Shown here: positions 33,071-44,030 of the stretch, piece after piece
Layout of the letters: each line of letters begins with the position of its first letter
Position numbering within the stretch: position 1 is the first letter of the stretch
NCBI GenBank assembly: GCA_017311315.1
Contig: CM029610.1
Location: 35,772,870-35,836,869 of the forward strand
Direction: 5' to 3'
DNA length: 64,000 bases
DNA from: Dendrocalamus latiflorus
Lineage: Eukaryota > Streptophyta > Magnoliopsida > Poales > Poaceae
The notes under the pieces: generated by a model
Told to the model about the DNA's origin: nothing
The model's database searches: none
Seen by the model: only the letters and a program-made list of their open reading frames with translations
Position numbers and translations under genes: made by a program

Positions 33071-34285
33071 TTTTTTAGATAATGGATTAAAATTTGGCCT
33101 CTACATCCAACTTGGATGTACACAGCCAACACGAAACAAGAGTACATAGACTCAGCACCTTACAAAAGGCTCAAAACACAAAACGAAGTTTATGAGCACC
33201 AAGACTCAACAATTAAAAGACGGGGCCTTTTAACCCTAGAGACATGCCAGACTAAACATTCAATCTTCTTCTTTCATTCCACCCAAACTTTGCAAAAACG
33301 TCTAGTACTCTACTCTCCAAAATCTTGCAACCTTCTTGCACATAGATGCCATCCTCCTCCTTATGTAACAAAGACCATTGGCGCGCCCAGTACGCCCCTT
33401 TGAAGATCACCTGCAAAAAGGAATTAACTTTGGATCCATTGAAGGCAACATCATTTCTACAAAGCCATACCGCCCAACACAATGCCGCAATGCCGACAAA
33501 AAAAGGTACTTCATCTTAGAATGAAAACCAAAAAGCCAGCTACCAAAAAGATTAGCAATACTCGTAGGCGGTTGAATCCCGAAGGCTAAAAAAACAGCCA
33601 ACCAAATGTATCTAACAAAGTGACAATCCAAGAATAGATGTTGTATAGTCTCATTAGAATTACAAAAGCAACACTTAGTGCTGCCCTTCCATCTTCTCTT
33701 TGCCAAATTGTCCTTAGTTAGAATAACTCCTGTCTTTAGATACCATAGGAAAATTTTTATTTTCAAAGGAACTTTCAATTTCCAAATAAAAGAGCTCCTA
33801 TGTATTATATTACCAAACATGACCGCCTTATACATAGAATTGACAGAAAAAACACCCTTCTTGTGCACTTTCCAAATGAAAGAGTCATTTTGAGCTGAAA
33901 GTCTAATAACGGATACTTTAGCAACTAGGTCATGCCAAACCACTAAATTTTCCCCTACTAAAGCTCTCCTAAAGGAAACATTCAAAGGTACCTTTTTCAA
34001 GACATCTGCCACTTTTGCATTCCTGTTCCTCGCTAAAGAATATAACGAAGGATAACATTTGTCAAAAGAAGATTTGCCCAACCACCAATCCTCCCAAAAC
34101 CTCACCTGAGTGCCACTATGCACCACAAAGGATCCACAACGCAAGAAAGACTCCTTGGCTGCCATCAACCCGGACCAGAACTGAGAATCCCCTGGTTGCT
34201 TCTCAACCTGACTTATTGTCTTTTTAATCAGGTACTTCCTCCTAAGCATGGTCTGCCAAACCCCTTCTTCATTAAGCTGTGTTAT
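33071..34285 (-). mobile_element. 5'-truncated LINE fragment, reverse orientation
   Basis: On the minus strand the frame 34288-33407 encodes a LINE ORF2 C-terminus: LNEEGVWQTMLRRKYL, VRFWEDWWLG, a zf-RVT-like CCFCNSNETIQHLFLDC and FVRYIWLAV. The match continues after a frameshift in 33482-33252 (WAVWLCRNDVAFNG). The 3' end, GGATGTAGAGGCC then CCATTATCT and a short A run, stops at about 33071. The reverse transcriptase itself is missing. It differs in sequence from the LINE at 6690-7850, so it is another subfamily. It lies just beyond the 3' end of WAK 1. Confidence 0.8.
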
Positions 34286-34289
34286 CATA

Positions 34290-34681
34290 TAGCAACACTT
34301 TGTTAGAACTCATATAGCTGTGTGCGTATCATCTATGCTAAACCGCAATTAAGTCAACACGTGTCAAACACAACTATGTACAACAATGCTACACAAGTTA
34401 ATGATATTTTATATTTCCAATGCATAATCGCATCGATGAATGTACCGCATCATTTGACAGGCGATTCATGCTCTCCCGAAAAGTAAAAACACCTAATTTA
34501 ATTTAAAGCATATTGAGGATCTAGTTTGCAAACCACCTACGGCCCCGCTACTAACCTTGCTGCATTTAAGATTTGCACGATTTAGTTTTTGCTTAGCACA
34601 TCAACCTAAGAAGATGGCACATACCTGAACTGTATAAGCTTGAAGTGTTGCTAGCATCTGACGAAAGGAAGGTCAGCTTGT
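34290..34681. other. Spacer between LINE fragment and Sirevirus-like element
   Basis: AT-rich non-coding sequence ending in the target duplication ACTGT (34682-34686). No recognised feature. Confidence 0.4.
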
Positions 34682-34686
34682 ACTGT

Positions 34687-36912
34687 TGAAAGATCAAGCT
34701 CCGTTTAAGTTGGTTTTGGTATTAACGACAAATGCCATTATGAGATTTTGATATAAATGATAAATATTTTTATAATGTTTTGGTGATAATGACAAATGCA
34801 TATATGAGACTAATATGCTTGTTTAAGTTTATTTATGTTTAGTCTCATTTGGATGGAAAGGTGAAATCAAATAGGTATGCATTCAAAATCACTTTCTCAT
34901 ATGCTAATGCATTACTTAGATCCAAAATATAGATTGAACTCCTCAAATAGTTCAAATGAATATGTGCACATGTTTTTCTTCATATAGACTTGTATGCACA
35001 CATTTAGGGGGAGCTCTCTCTTTATGTTTTGGAGTTTCACTAGTATTGATCCATGTTTCCTTTTATACATACATTGGGATCAAACTAGGAGCATGCATTT
35101 ATTGAAAATCTGTTCTAAAACCAAAATTGTGCTCTGTCTGGAAGAGCGGTAGTACCGCAGTTTTGAACGTCGGAACTACCGGAGAGCGGTAGTTCCGCGC
35201 CCAGAAGCGGTAGTACCGGGGAGCGGAAGATCCAGTTTTCGAGCGGATCCTTTTTTCCAGAGAGCACCCTCCGGACGCATTTGAGATTTCGCGGGATCGG
35301 AAGTACCGGCGATTTTGACGCCGGAACTACCGCTGGGAGCGGTAGTTACGCTGTTCGGAGCGGTACTTCCGTAGCCCGGAAGCTCCGGGGGTAGAGCGGA
35401 TCCGTTTTTCCAGAGAGCGCCAACTTTGGGACTTTTGGGAATTCGGCTCGAGCGGTAGTACCGCGTTAACTCTGCGGAACTACCGGAGAGCGGTAGTACC
35501 GGAGTTTATAACGGCGGTAGTACCGCACTTTGAATTAAAATGATTCTGTATTCAATTTATTATCTCATTATTTGTTGAGATTGTCATGAATTACCAAAAA
35601 GGGAAGATTGTTGAATCTAGTCCCTCCATTATGTGTTAATGGTGAAGTTTGGTAATTGATGACAATTGTTTTATGGACTAACATTTTCCATGAGTTGGAT
35701 GAATAGGTTAGGTTCCACAAATGAGGATGACTTGGGATGACTTCATGAGTTGAAGATCATCAAGTCAAGATCAAGAAGAAGTTAGCTTCATGAGTTGAAG
35801 GCTATCAAAGAAGAAGAACATGTGTCATGAGTTGATGCATGATCATGTGTTGATTAAGTCAAGGAAAATCATCATGTGTTGATGGAGTTGATGAGAAGGA
35901 TGCATCATGAGTTGATGCATATCGAGATGATGACCCAAGGCAAAGGTATGACTAGCTAGGGCTAAGGATGTGTTCCTAGTCTTTTACCGGTCTTGGTGTT
36001 TGGTTGAAAGACCAGATTGCTAGTATAGGTTGCCGTACTATTAAGAGGGGTCATGTCTAGTAGTTTGAGTCTCATCATGTGTTGATAGCTCAACCTCACT
36101 TGCTCTAGCTCATCTTGGCATGAGGCTTGCATTTGCGAATGTGTTTTGCAAATGGTTGAAGCTCATGTGGCAAATCCTTGTAACATGTGACTATACTTTG
36201 CAAATGTGTTTTGCAAAAGGTTGAAGTCCATGTACCTATTCCTTGTGACATGATCTAAGTTTGCAAATGTGTTTTGCAAAAGTTGTAGATCATGTATAAT
36301 CCCTTGGCATGGTCTAAGATTGTTTATTGCTATTTCCTTTGGACATTAGACCATGAGAGTGACTCTTTTGGATATCTTTTGATTTCTGCATTGATCTAAT
36401 GTGTTTGAGATCATGCAAATAGATGGGTTGTGTAGCCCTTTGAATAAGCTTTCCATAGAGTCCAAGATCACTCAATTCCGACATCGGAGTCAAAAGTTAT
36501 GACCGTTTTTCTGAGTGCTGTCTATGCTGAAGCGGAAGTACCGCGCCGACTTCCCGGTACTACCGCAGAACAGTAGTACCGCATTTTATAACTGCGGTAG
36601 TACCACATTTTATAACTGCGGTAGTACCGCAAATGGCTGACTAACGGCTATTTTTCTAGCCGTTATGGTGGGGAGCGGTAGTACCGGTACTGTAGCAGCG
36701 GTAGTACCGCAAAATCCTGTTTTTGACTCCAACGGCTAGTTTTGAGGTGTGGGTTATAAATACTCCATTGTGGCCGGTTGGGGTAAGGTTGTAGGGACTC
36801 CATTTCACTCTTTTGAGCTAGTGTGAGGCTCTCCACTCAATTGTGCATGTGTTGCACTTTGTGAGAGAGGAGAGGTGATCTAGAGTGCATGTGTTGCATC
36901 TAGAGAAGTACT
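34687..36912 (+). repeat. 5' LTR of Sirevirus-like element, first part
   Basis: Starts TGAAAGATCAAGC. It holds two clusters of the palindrome GCGGTAGTACCGC and variants (about 35146-35535 and 36535-36715), three tandem copies of a TGCAAATGTGTTTTGCAAA unit (36134-36290), several CATGAGTTGA repeats (about 35740-35920) and a TATA-like GTTATAAATACT near 36752. It ends at GTACT, the target of the nested element. Confidence 0.9.
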
Positions 36913-37374
36913 TGTTAGGTTTTGATCTAAGGCCAAACGGCCAAGATGAGGGAGACATGGGTAAACCCACGTCCTGGTCTTCAGCGCCCTGATCGGGGGT
37001 GCCTAACCAACTTATGGTTACGGTCCCCCGTTGCAACAGCGCAAGTATAAATAAAGGGTTCCGGCCTCTCCCGTGGAAGACGTTCCCGTAAGAGCCAAAA
37101 GCCCCGTACAAACCCTAAAGCGATCCGATCTATTGCGCGCTGCTAGCAACGGGAAGGCCGCCGACCGCTACTGCAGGAGGACACCGGCGACCCCGAACCG
37201 CGAGCTCTCCGGATCTTCACCGACCACTGCCTCACGCCTGCATCACGCAGGCACGGGTCTTCGCTCATGGCGTTCATCGGCGACAGTAAGTCAAACCCCA
37301 ACTCCCTTTTAATCCTAGGTGTTCTAGATGCTAGACTAGCAGATGATGTTATGCATGATCATAAGGACTACACA
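36913..37374 (+). repeat. 5' LTR of nested copia
   Basis: 462 bp, with a TATA-like AAGTATAAATAAAG near 37044. Followed by the primer-binding site. Confidence 0.93.
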
Positions 37375-37579
37375 TTTGGTATCAGAGCAACTGCTAGTCT
37401 CCTAGAACCCTAGCCGCACGTTTATGTCTCGGATCTAGAGTTTTGGTTTTAGGGTTAATGTTTTTTTGGATCGGCTAAGAAATTAGAAGGAGATGAATTT
37501 CATTCTTTGGGATTGGCAAAAACCCTAATGGAAATTCTAATGATAAACCCATTGTCTGCTCCCCGACACCTAAATCCCC

Positions 37580-38450
37580 AAATCAAGAACCAAAAAAAAA
37601 GGGGGGGGGAGGGCATACGGGCGTCGCCGCCGTGCCGCTACGCCGCAGCCGCCGCTGCCTTTCGGGCGCCGCCCGCCGCCGCCGTCGCGCGTCCGCAGGC
37701 CGCGCCGAGTCCGCGCCCGGCCGCTGAAGCTCCGCGGGCGCCGCGCTGCTCCTCCGTGCGGCCGCCGCTCCACGCCGCTGCGTCGCTCGGGCCGCCGTTG
37801 TTGCGCGCCGGGCCGCCGCCCAGCTGCCGTCGCCGCCGCAGGGCCGCCGGGAGCCGCTCCGCTCCATCGCTTGGGGTCGCCCCGCGCGCGTGCGCCGCTG
37901 CCGCTCCTCCCCTGGCGCCGCCGCCGCTAACGCCTGTCCGCGCCGCTCCTCTGCGCGCCGCCATCGCCTGCCCGTGTCTTTCGGTGGAAACGGGCACAAA
38001 TGGATTAGGGTTAGGGTTTTACCCCTTTTGTCTCGGCTGCACGCGCTCTGGACCGTCCGATCAGATCGCACGGTTGTTTTTTTCTCGGACCGAAAAGCAG
38101 CTGGGCTGCGGGATTACGAGTTGCGCTCATGGCCGTTAGATGAGGATCTGACGGCGCGCGAGTAATGTGGATGGTGCGCGTTTTTGGGCCGTGCGGCCAC
38201 GCGCGTGAAGTGGGCTGCGTGCCTGTGCTGTTTGGGCCGTGCGGGTATTTCTGGCCGCATGGATTTTTAGGCCGCGCAGGGCGCGTCAATGTGCCACTGC
38301 GCCTGCGCATGATTGATGGGCCGCGGGATTTTTTTTTCGGGCTGCTGGCATTCTTTTGGGCTGGCCGAGCTGGTGCTTTTCTTTTGGGCCGCCCGGATGC
38401 TATTTAGGCTGTGCGCGGCCAACTGAGGTTTTGGGCTGCGCATGTCATAT
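37580..38450. other. GC-rich leader of nested copia, unassigned
   Basis: Between the primer-binding site and gag there is about 0.9 kb of very GC-rich sequence beginning with an A run and a G run (37590-37611). It is rich in GCCGCCGC/GCGCCG motifs, then in GGGCTGCG/GGGCCGTGC repeats. Open frames exist on both strands, as composition predicts. It is unlike the AT-rich gag-pol that follows and could be captured host sequence, such as a gene's 5' leader and first exon, but I recognise no protein. Confidence 0.4.
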
Positions 38451-38869
38451 ATATAAATTCCAGTATATATTGTATATCTCATGTATAATTAATGATTATT
38501 TGATGTCTCTTATGAAATTATTACTGGATAATGTTGCTAAGCTGCTGAAAAATATTATGCCCTTTTTCCGCTGCGTGATGTTCTGCCCCTAATTGAATGG
38601 AACCAACGAGAAATTCAATTAGAGGGTTATGTTTAATTTTGACATGCTATTACTTTTGGACCAACGTTAATTGTAATTGCATGTCATCAATTATGTTTAT
38701 TTTATTATGTTTAATTTTGCCATGCTGTTACTCTTTGACCAACGTTAATTGTAATTGCACGACATAAATTATGTTAAATTTTTCGCTTCTGCCCAACGGT
38801 GATGCGAAAAATGTTATGAGCATGTTGTTAATCATACCAACATAAGATTAACTTTCATGCAAATTAATT

Positions 38870-41800
38870 ATGCGTTTTCCTAATGTAATTTTTTTAAAAA
38901 AATTTTCAGCTGCTCAAGTTAATGCAATTGAGCCACTTAATGGTAGTAACTTTCAGAAATGGAAGTTTACGCTTATGACGACTTTCCAGCTTTTGGATCT
39001 GGACTACGCGTTCAGGTTCGATGAGCCTGTCGCTCCTAAGGAAGGGGAGGACAATTTTGATGACAAAATGGAGTACAAAACTAATGCTGAGAAGTGGGAG
39101 CGGTCTAACTGCATTTCACTTGTTGTAATGAAGAACTCCATCTGTGAAGCCATTAGGGGAGCAATCCCTGAAAAGAAAAAGGTGAAGGAGTACTTGTCCT
39201 CCATCGAGGATCACTTTAAGGGGTCATCTAAGGTTTATGCTACCACACTGATGCACAGGCTCATGAACACTAAGTACAATGGTACTGGAAATGTTCGTGA
39301 ACACATTATGACCATAATTAACATTGTTGCAAGACTTAAGACATGGAAATTTCTGATGGTTTCGTTGTCCATTACATTATGATGTCTCTTCCTAAGCAAT
39401 TTGAAGCTTTCAAGGTGAATTATAACACTATTAAGGACAAGTGGACCATGAGCGAGTTGATCGCTAATGTTTCACAAGAGGAAGAGAGGCTCCAGGCTGA
39501 GCGGGCTATTGATTTTGTGAATCAAGTCGGCTCCTCAAATAAAGCTGGTCCCTCTAGAAATAGAGGAGGCTATAAAGGAAAGGGAAAGAAGGAGCAAGCC
39601 TACTCCCCTTATCAGAAGCCATAGCATCCACAGCACCCTAAGGCGCCTAAAAACGCTTCAGGTCCTGGGAGCTCAAATGGACAGAAGATAAGTGATGAGT
39701 GCTACTTTTGTCAGTCAAAGGACCACTTCAAAGATGATTGTCCTGGATGGCTGAAATGGCTCGCCAAGAAAGGGTTTCCATATGTTGAATAAAAAGCGCA
39801 AGCGAATGTATGTCCATGAATGTATGTGAAGTGAATAAAAAGCGCAAGCTAATTGATGAGACTTCGTCGAAATTGTGGCACTGTCGCTTGGGCCACATTT
39901 CGAGGGGGAGAATTGAACGTCTCATTAAAGATGAAATTCTCCACCCTTTAGACTTTAATGATTCGGATGATCATTGCCTTGATTGTATCAAAGGCAAGTA
40001 TGTAAAGCAAATAAAGAAGGGTGCTACTCGAAGCACAGGGATTTTAGAATTAATTCATAATGACATATGTGGTCCTTTCCCTGTGACATCAGTAGATGGT
40101 TATGATTCTTTTATGTTCACTGATGATTACTCATGTTATGGCTATATCTATCCTATTAAAGAGAGATCAGAAGCACTTGATAAATTTAAGATATTAAAGG
40201 CTGAAGTTGAAAATCAGCACAGTCTAAAGATTAAAGTAGTGCGATCTGATCGTGGGAGAGAGTATTATGGGCGACACGCAACTTATGGGCAGGTTCTTGG
40301 TCCTTTTGCCAGGTTCCTACAAGAAAATGGTATAGTCGCCCAGTACTCAATGCCTGGTGATCCCCAACAAAATGGAGTAGCGGAAAGAAGAAACCGCACA
40401 CCTATGGACATGGTTCGAAGTATGTTGAGCTACTCCACTTTGCCTATAAAGTTATGGATGTAAACATTAAAGACTGCTGCACACATACTCAATCGGGTTT
40501 CCAGTAAATCAGTGCCTAAAACACCTTATGAATTATGGACTGGGAGAAAACCAAGTTTGAACTACCTCCATGTGTGGGGTTGTGCAGCGGAAGCTAAATT
40601 GTTTAACCCACAAATTGGGAAATTAGACCCCAAGACTGTGAGTTGCCATTTTATTGGCTACCCTGACAGGTCTAAAGGGTACCGATTCTATTGTCCAGAT
40701 CGTACCACAAAATTTGTAGAAACAAGGCACGCTGTGTTCTTGAAAAATGATGGCATCAGTTGGGGACTTGGAGCCCAGGAAAATTGATCTTGAGGAGAAA
40801 CGGATTTATGTTGCTTCATCGCTAATCCGACAGACTGATTTTCCTGTGCCCCAAGTGGTTGTGCCCATAGTTGATCCTGTAGTTGCAACTCCTGTTGCAT
40901 CTCCAGTTAATTCTGTGGCTACTCCTTCTGTTGAGAGCTCTGAAAATACAAGTGCAATACCTAATGCTGAGTCTTCACAGCCCTCTGTGACAATTAATGA
41001 ACAACCTGATGAGCCTACTAATGAACCTGTCAGGAGATCACAACGAGTGAGGAGATCTGCTATCCCAAGTGATTATGAGGTTTACTTGAATGAGGATGCT
41101 CTTGGGAAGGCAGATGATCCTAGCTCTTATAAGGAAGCAATGAAGAATAAGGATTCATCTAAATGGCTAGATGCCATGAAAGATGAGATTGAGTCTATGG
41201 GCGCTAATAGCGTATGGGACTTAGTGGAAATTCCTAATGGAGCCAAAACAGTAGGCTGCAAATGGGTATACAAAACAAAACGTGACTCTAAAGGGAATGT
41301 CGAAAGGTTTAAGGCGAGACTTGTGGTGAAAGGGTTTACACAAAGAGAAGGCGCTCACAGCACATTTAGAATGAAACCTTTTCTCCTGTCTCAACTAAAG
41401 ATTCATTTAGAATCATAATGGCGCTCACAACACATTTTGGTTTAGAGTTGCACCAAATGGATGTTAAGACTGCATTCCTGAATGGAAACTTGTATGAGGA
41501 CATTTACATGACACAATCGGAAGGTTTTGTTATGGAAGGTGAGGAACATTTGGGATGCAAGCTAAGGAAATCCATATATGGCCTGAAGCAAGCTTCTAGG
41601 CAATGGTACCTTAAGTTCGATGAAGTCATAAGGAAATTTGGATTTAAGGAGAATGATGTTGATAATTGTACTTATGTTAAGTTCAGGGGGAGTAATTACA
41701 CCTTCTTAATTCTTTATGTGGACGATATATTATTGGCCAGCAGCAATGTGGACATGCTGCGGGAAACTAAAAGATTTCTCTCGTCCAATTTTTATATGAA

Positions 41801-42694
41801 GGATCTCGGTGAAGCATCTTATGTTCTTGGTATTGAAATTCACCGAGATAGGTCCAAAGGAACATTAGGTTTATCACAAAAGGCATACATTGACATAGTA
41901 CTAAAGAGATACAATATGCATAAATGCTCTGCCTCGCCTGCTCCTATTGTTAAGGGCGATAAGTTTGGGAAATTTCAATGCCCAAAGAATGACTATGAAT
42001 CTGATCAGATGAAGGCTATACCTTACGCTTCTGCTGTCGGAAGTATTATGTATGCTCAAGAATGTACGCGCCCTGATTTAGCTTTTGTTACCGGGATGCT
42101 TGGCAGATATCAGTCAAATCCAAGACCGGACCACTGGAAAGCCGTTAAGAAAGTCCTACGCTATATGCAAGGCACTAAAGGTCACATGCTCACATATAGA
42201 AAATACGATAACCTTGAGGTTGTCGGTTATTCTGATGCTGGTTTTGCGAGGTGTAAAGATACTAAGAAGTCCACATCAGGTTATATTTTTACCCTCGCAG
42301 GAGCAGCAATATCATGGAAAAGTGTAAAGCAAACACTTACTGCATCGTCGACAATGCAGGCTGAATTTGTGGCATGTTATGAGGCTACCGGGCAGGTTGT
42401 ATGGCTTAAGAATTTTATCCCGGGAATGAGAGTGGTAGACAGCATCTCTAGACCACTCGTTTTGTACTGCGATAATTAACCCGCAGTTTTCTATTCGAGT
42501 AACAACAAGTCAAGTGCAGCTGCCAAGCACATTGACATAAAGTATCATGTTGTGAAAGATAGAGTCCAGGATCAAACAATTAAGGTTGAGCATATTGGAA
42601 CTAAATTTATGCTTGCGGATCGGCTCACAAAAGGCTTACCACCCAATATTTTTCGTGATCATGTTGCCGGCATGGGTTTATTGGAGAGCCTGTG
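38870..42694 (+). pseudogene. Degenerate copia gag-pol lacking protease
   Basis: Pieces in order: gag (38870-39382, then another frame to 39624) with LNGSNFQKWKF; a CX2CX4HX4C knuckle CYFCQSKDHFKDDC near 39702-39743; an abrupt join at about 39790-39850, where a short AATAAAAAGCGCAAGC duplication replaces the protease; integrase (39810-40463, stop, then 40464-40785) with HCRLGH, CLDCIKGK, HNDICGPF, RSDRGREY and QNGVAERRNR; a linker ending SQRVRRS; RT split by a scrambled repeat near 41350-41420, with YVDD at 41714-41725; and RNase H to about 42694 with a stop at 42477-42479. At least five inactivating changes. Confidence 0.88.
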
Positions 42695-42886
42695 ATCCTG
42701 GAATAAGAGGACCATATAAAGTAATCAACTCCCATGAAGTATTATGTTATCCGATTGATATAGAATGGAGCACTATAAGTACTGTTGTCCAGTGGTATTT
42801 AATTGACTGTTGTGACGCATTACTTTGGTGTGAATTTTTATTGAGAGAGGGCTTATGATGTTTAGCCTTACGATCAAGGGGGAGAA

Positions 42887-43348
42887 TGTTAGGTTTTGAT
42901 CTAAGGCCAAACGGCCAAGATGAGGGAGACGTGGGTAAACCCACGTCCTGGTCTTCAGCGCCCTGATCGGGGGTGCCTAACCAACTTATGGTTACGGTCC
43001 CCCGTTGCAACAGCGCAAGTATAAATGAAGGGTTCCGGCCTCTCCCGTGGAAGACGTTCCCGTAAGAGCCAAAAGCCCCGTACAAACCCTAAAGCGATCC
43101 GATCTATTGCGCGCTGCTAGCAACGGGAAGGCCGCCGACCGCTACTGCAGGAGGACACCGGCGACCCCGAACCGCGAGCTCTCCGGATCTTCACCGACCA
43201 CTGCCTCACGCCTGCATCACGCAGGCACGGGTCTTCGCTCATGGCGTTCATCGGCGACAGTAAGTCAAACCCCAACTTCCTTTTAAGCCTAGGTGTTCTA
43301 GATGCTAGACTAGCAGATGATGTTATGCATGATCATAAGGACTACACA
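42887..43348 (+). repeat. 3' LTR of nested copia
   Basis: 462 bp, colinear with the 5' LTR, with differences including ATGGG/GTGGG and AATAAAGG/AATGAAGG. Confidence 0.93.
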
Positions 43349-43971
43349 GTACTTTGTGTCCGGATTGAGCTTGTGCATTCGTTGCACGTGGCGAGAGTCA
43401 AGTGAGAGACTTGACTTGTTACTCTTGGAGTTTGCCGACTCCTAGACGGCGTGGGAGGCGTCGTGCCCGATGATCTTCTCAAAGAAGCTTGTGGGAAGAC
43501 CCGGCGTGTGTGAAGGTTGGAGCTCACCTACCCGGAGCGGGGAAGAGCTACCACTAGTGGATTTGAGGTGGAAGGCTTAATTCGTGGAGCCAGTCCAATT
43601 CGTTTGGGCTAACCTCAACGTGGATTAGGGGAGACCGGTAAGTCTCCGAACACCACGGTAAAAAGAGAACGTGTCATTGTGGTTTGCTTTCTTGTGCTCT
43701 TTTTACATTCAAGCAATTTACATTCATAGAATTAAATTGATTGCTTGTCAACCTAGGATTGCAAAACTTTGACCTAGGATAGAAGTGTTGGTGCACTTAG
43801 GCGAATTTATTTGTTCTAGGCGTTATTTGAGCTAAACCAACTTGAATCTAGCTTCCGCATTGTATACTTGGTTTAGGCAAATAGAAAAAGTTTTTAATTG
43901 TTAATATTAACTTGAAGAAAATTTTTAGACCGCCTATTCACCCCCCTCTAGTCGGCCTCCTCGATCTTACA
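43349..43971 (+). repeat. 5' LTR of Sirevirus-like element, second part
   Basis: Continues the LTR after the nested copia and its duplicated GTACT, matching 51531-52153. It ends GATCTTACA, directly before the tRNA-Met primer-binding site. Confidence 0.9.
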
Positions 43972-44030
43972 AGTGGTATCAGAGCTTGGCCTCTCATCTA
44001 TTAGGCTTAACCGCCTAGAGAGTATAAAGG

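Larger units (their letters stand above)
36913..43348 (+). mobile_element. Decayed Ty1/copia element nested in the 5' LTR
   Basis: 6436 bp with 462-bp LTRs (36913-37374 and 42887-43348), TGTTAGGTTTT...CTACACA, and the duplication GTACT (36908-36912 and 43349-43353). Primer-binding site TGGTATCAGAGC at 37377-37388; purine tract AAGGGGGAGAA at 42876-42886. The LTRs differ at roughly four bases by eye. Coding regions are broken by several stops and shifts and the protease is missing, so it is not autonomous. Confidence 0.94.

Noticed and set aside
35140..36715. Regularly recurring GCGGTAGTACCGC considered as a CRISPR-like array
   Set aside because: Spacing is irregular, repeats are short and variable, and they lie within retrotransposon LTRs in a plant genome.
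37507..38139. 210-codon ORF in the leader of the nested copia, and its antisense partners
   Set aside because: It begins in retroelement leader sequence and is an Ala/Pro/Arg-rich translation of GCC/CCG repeats. It is treated as non-coding or captured sequence.
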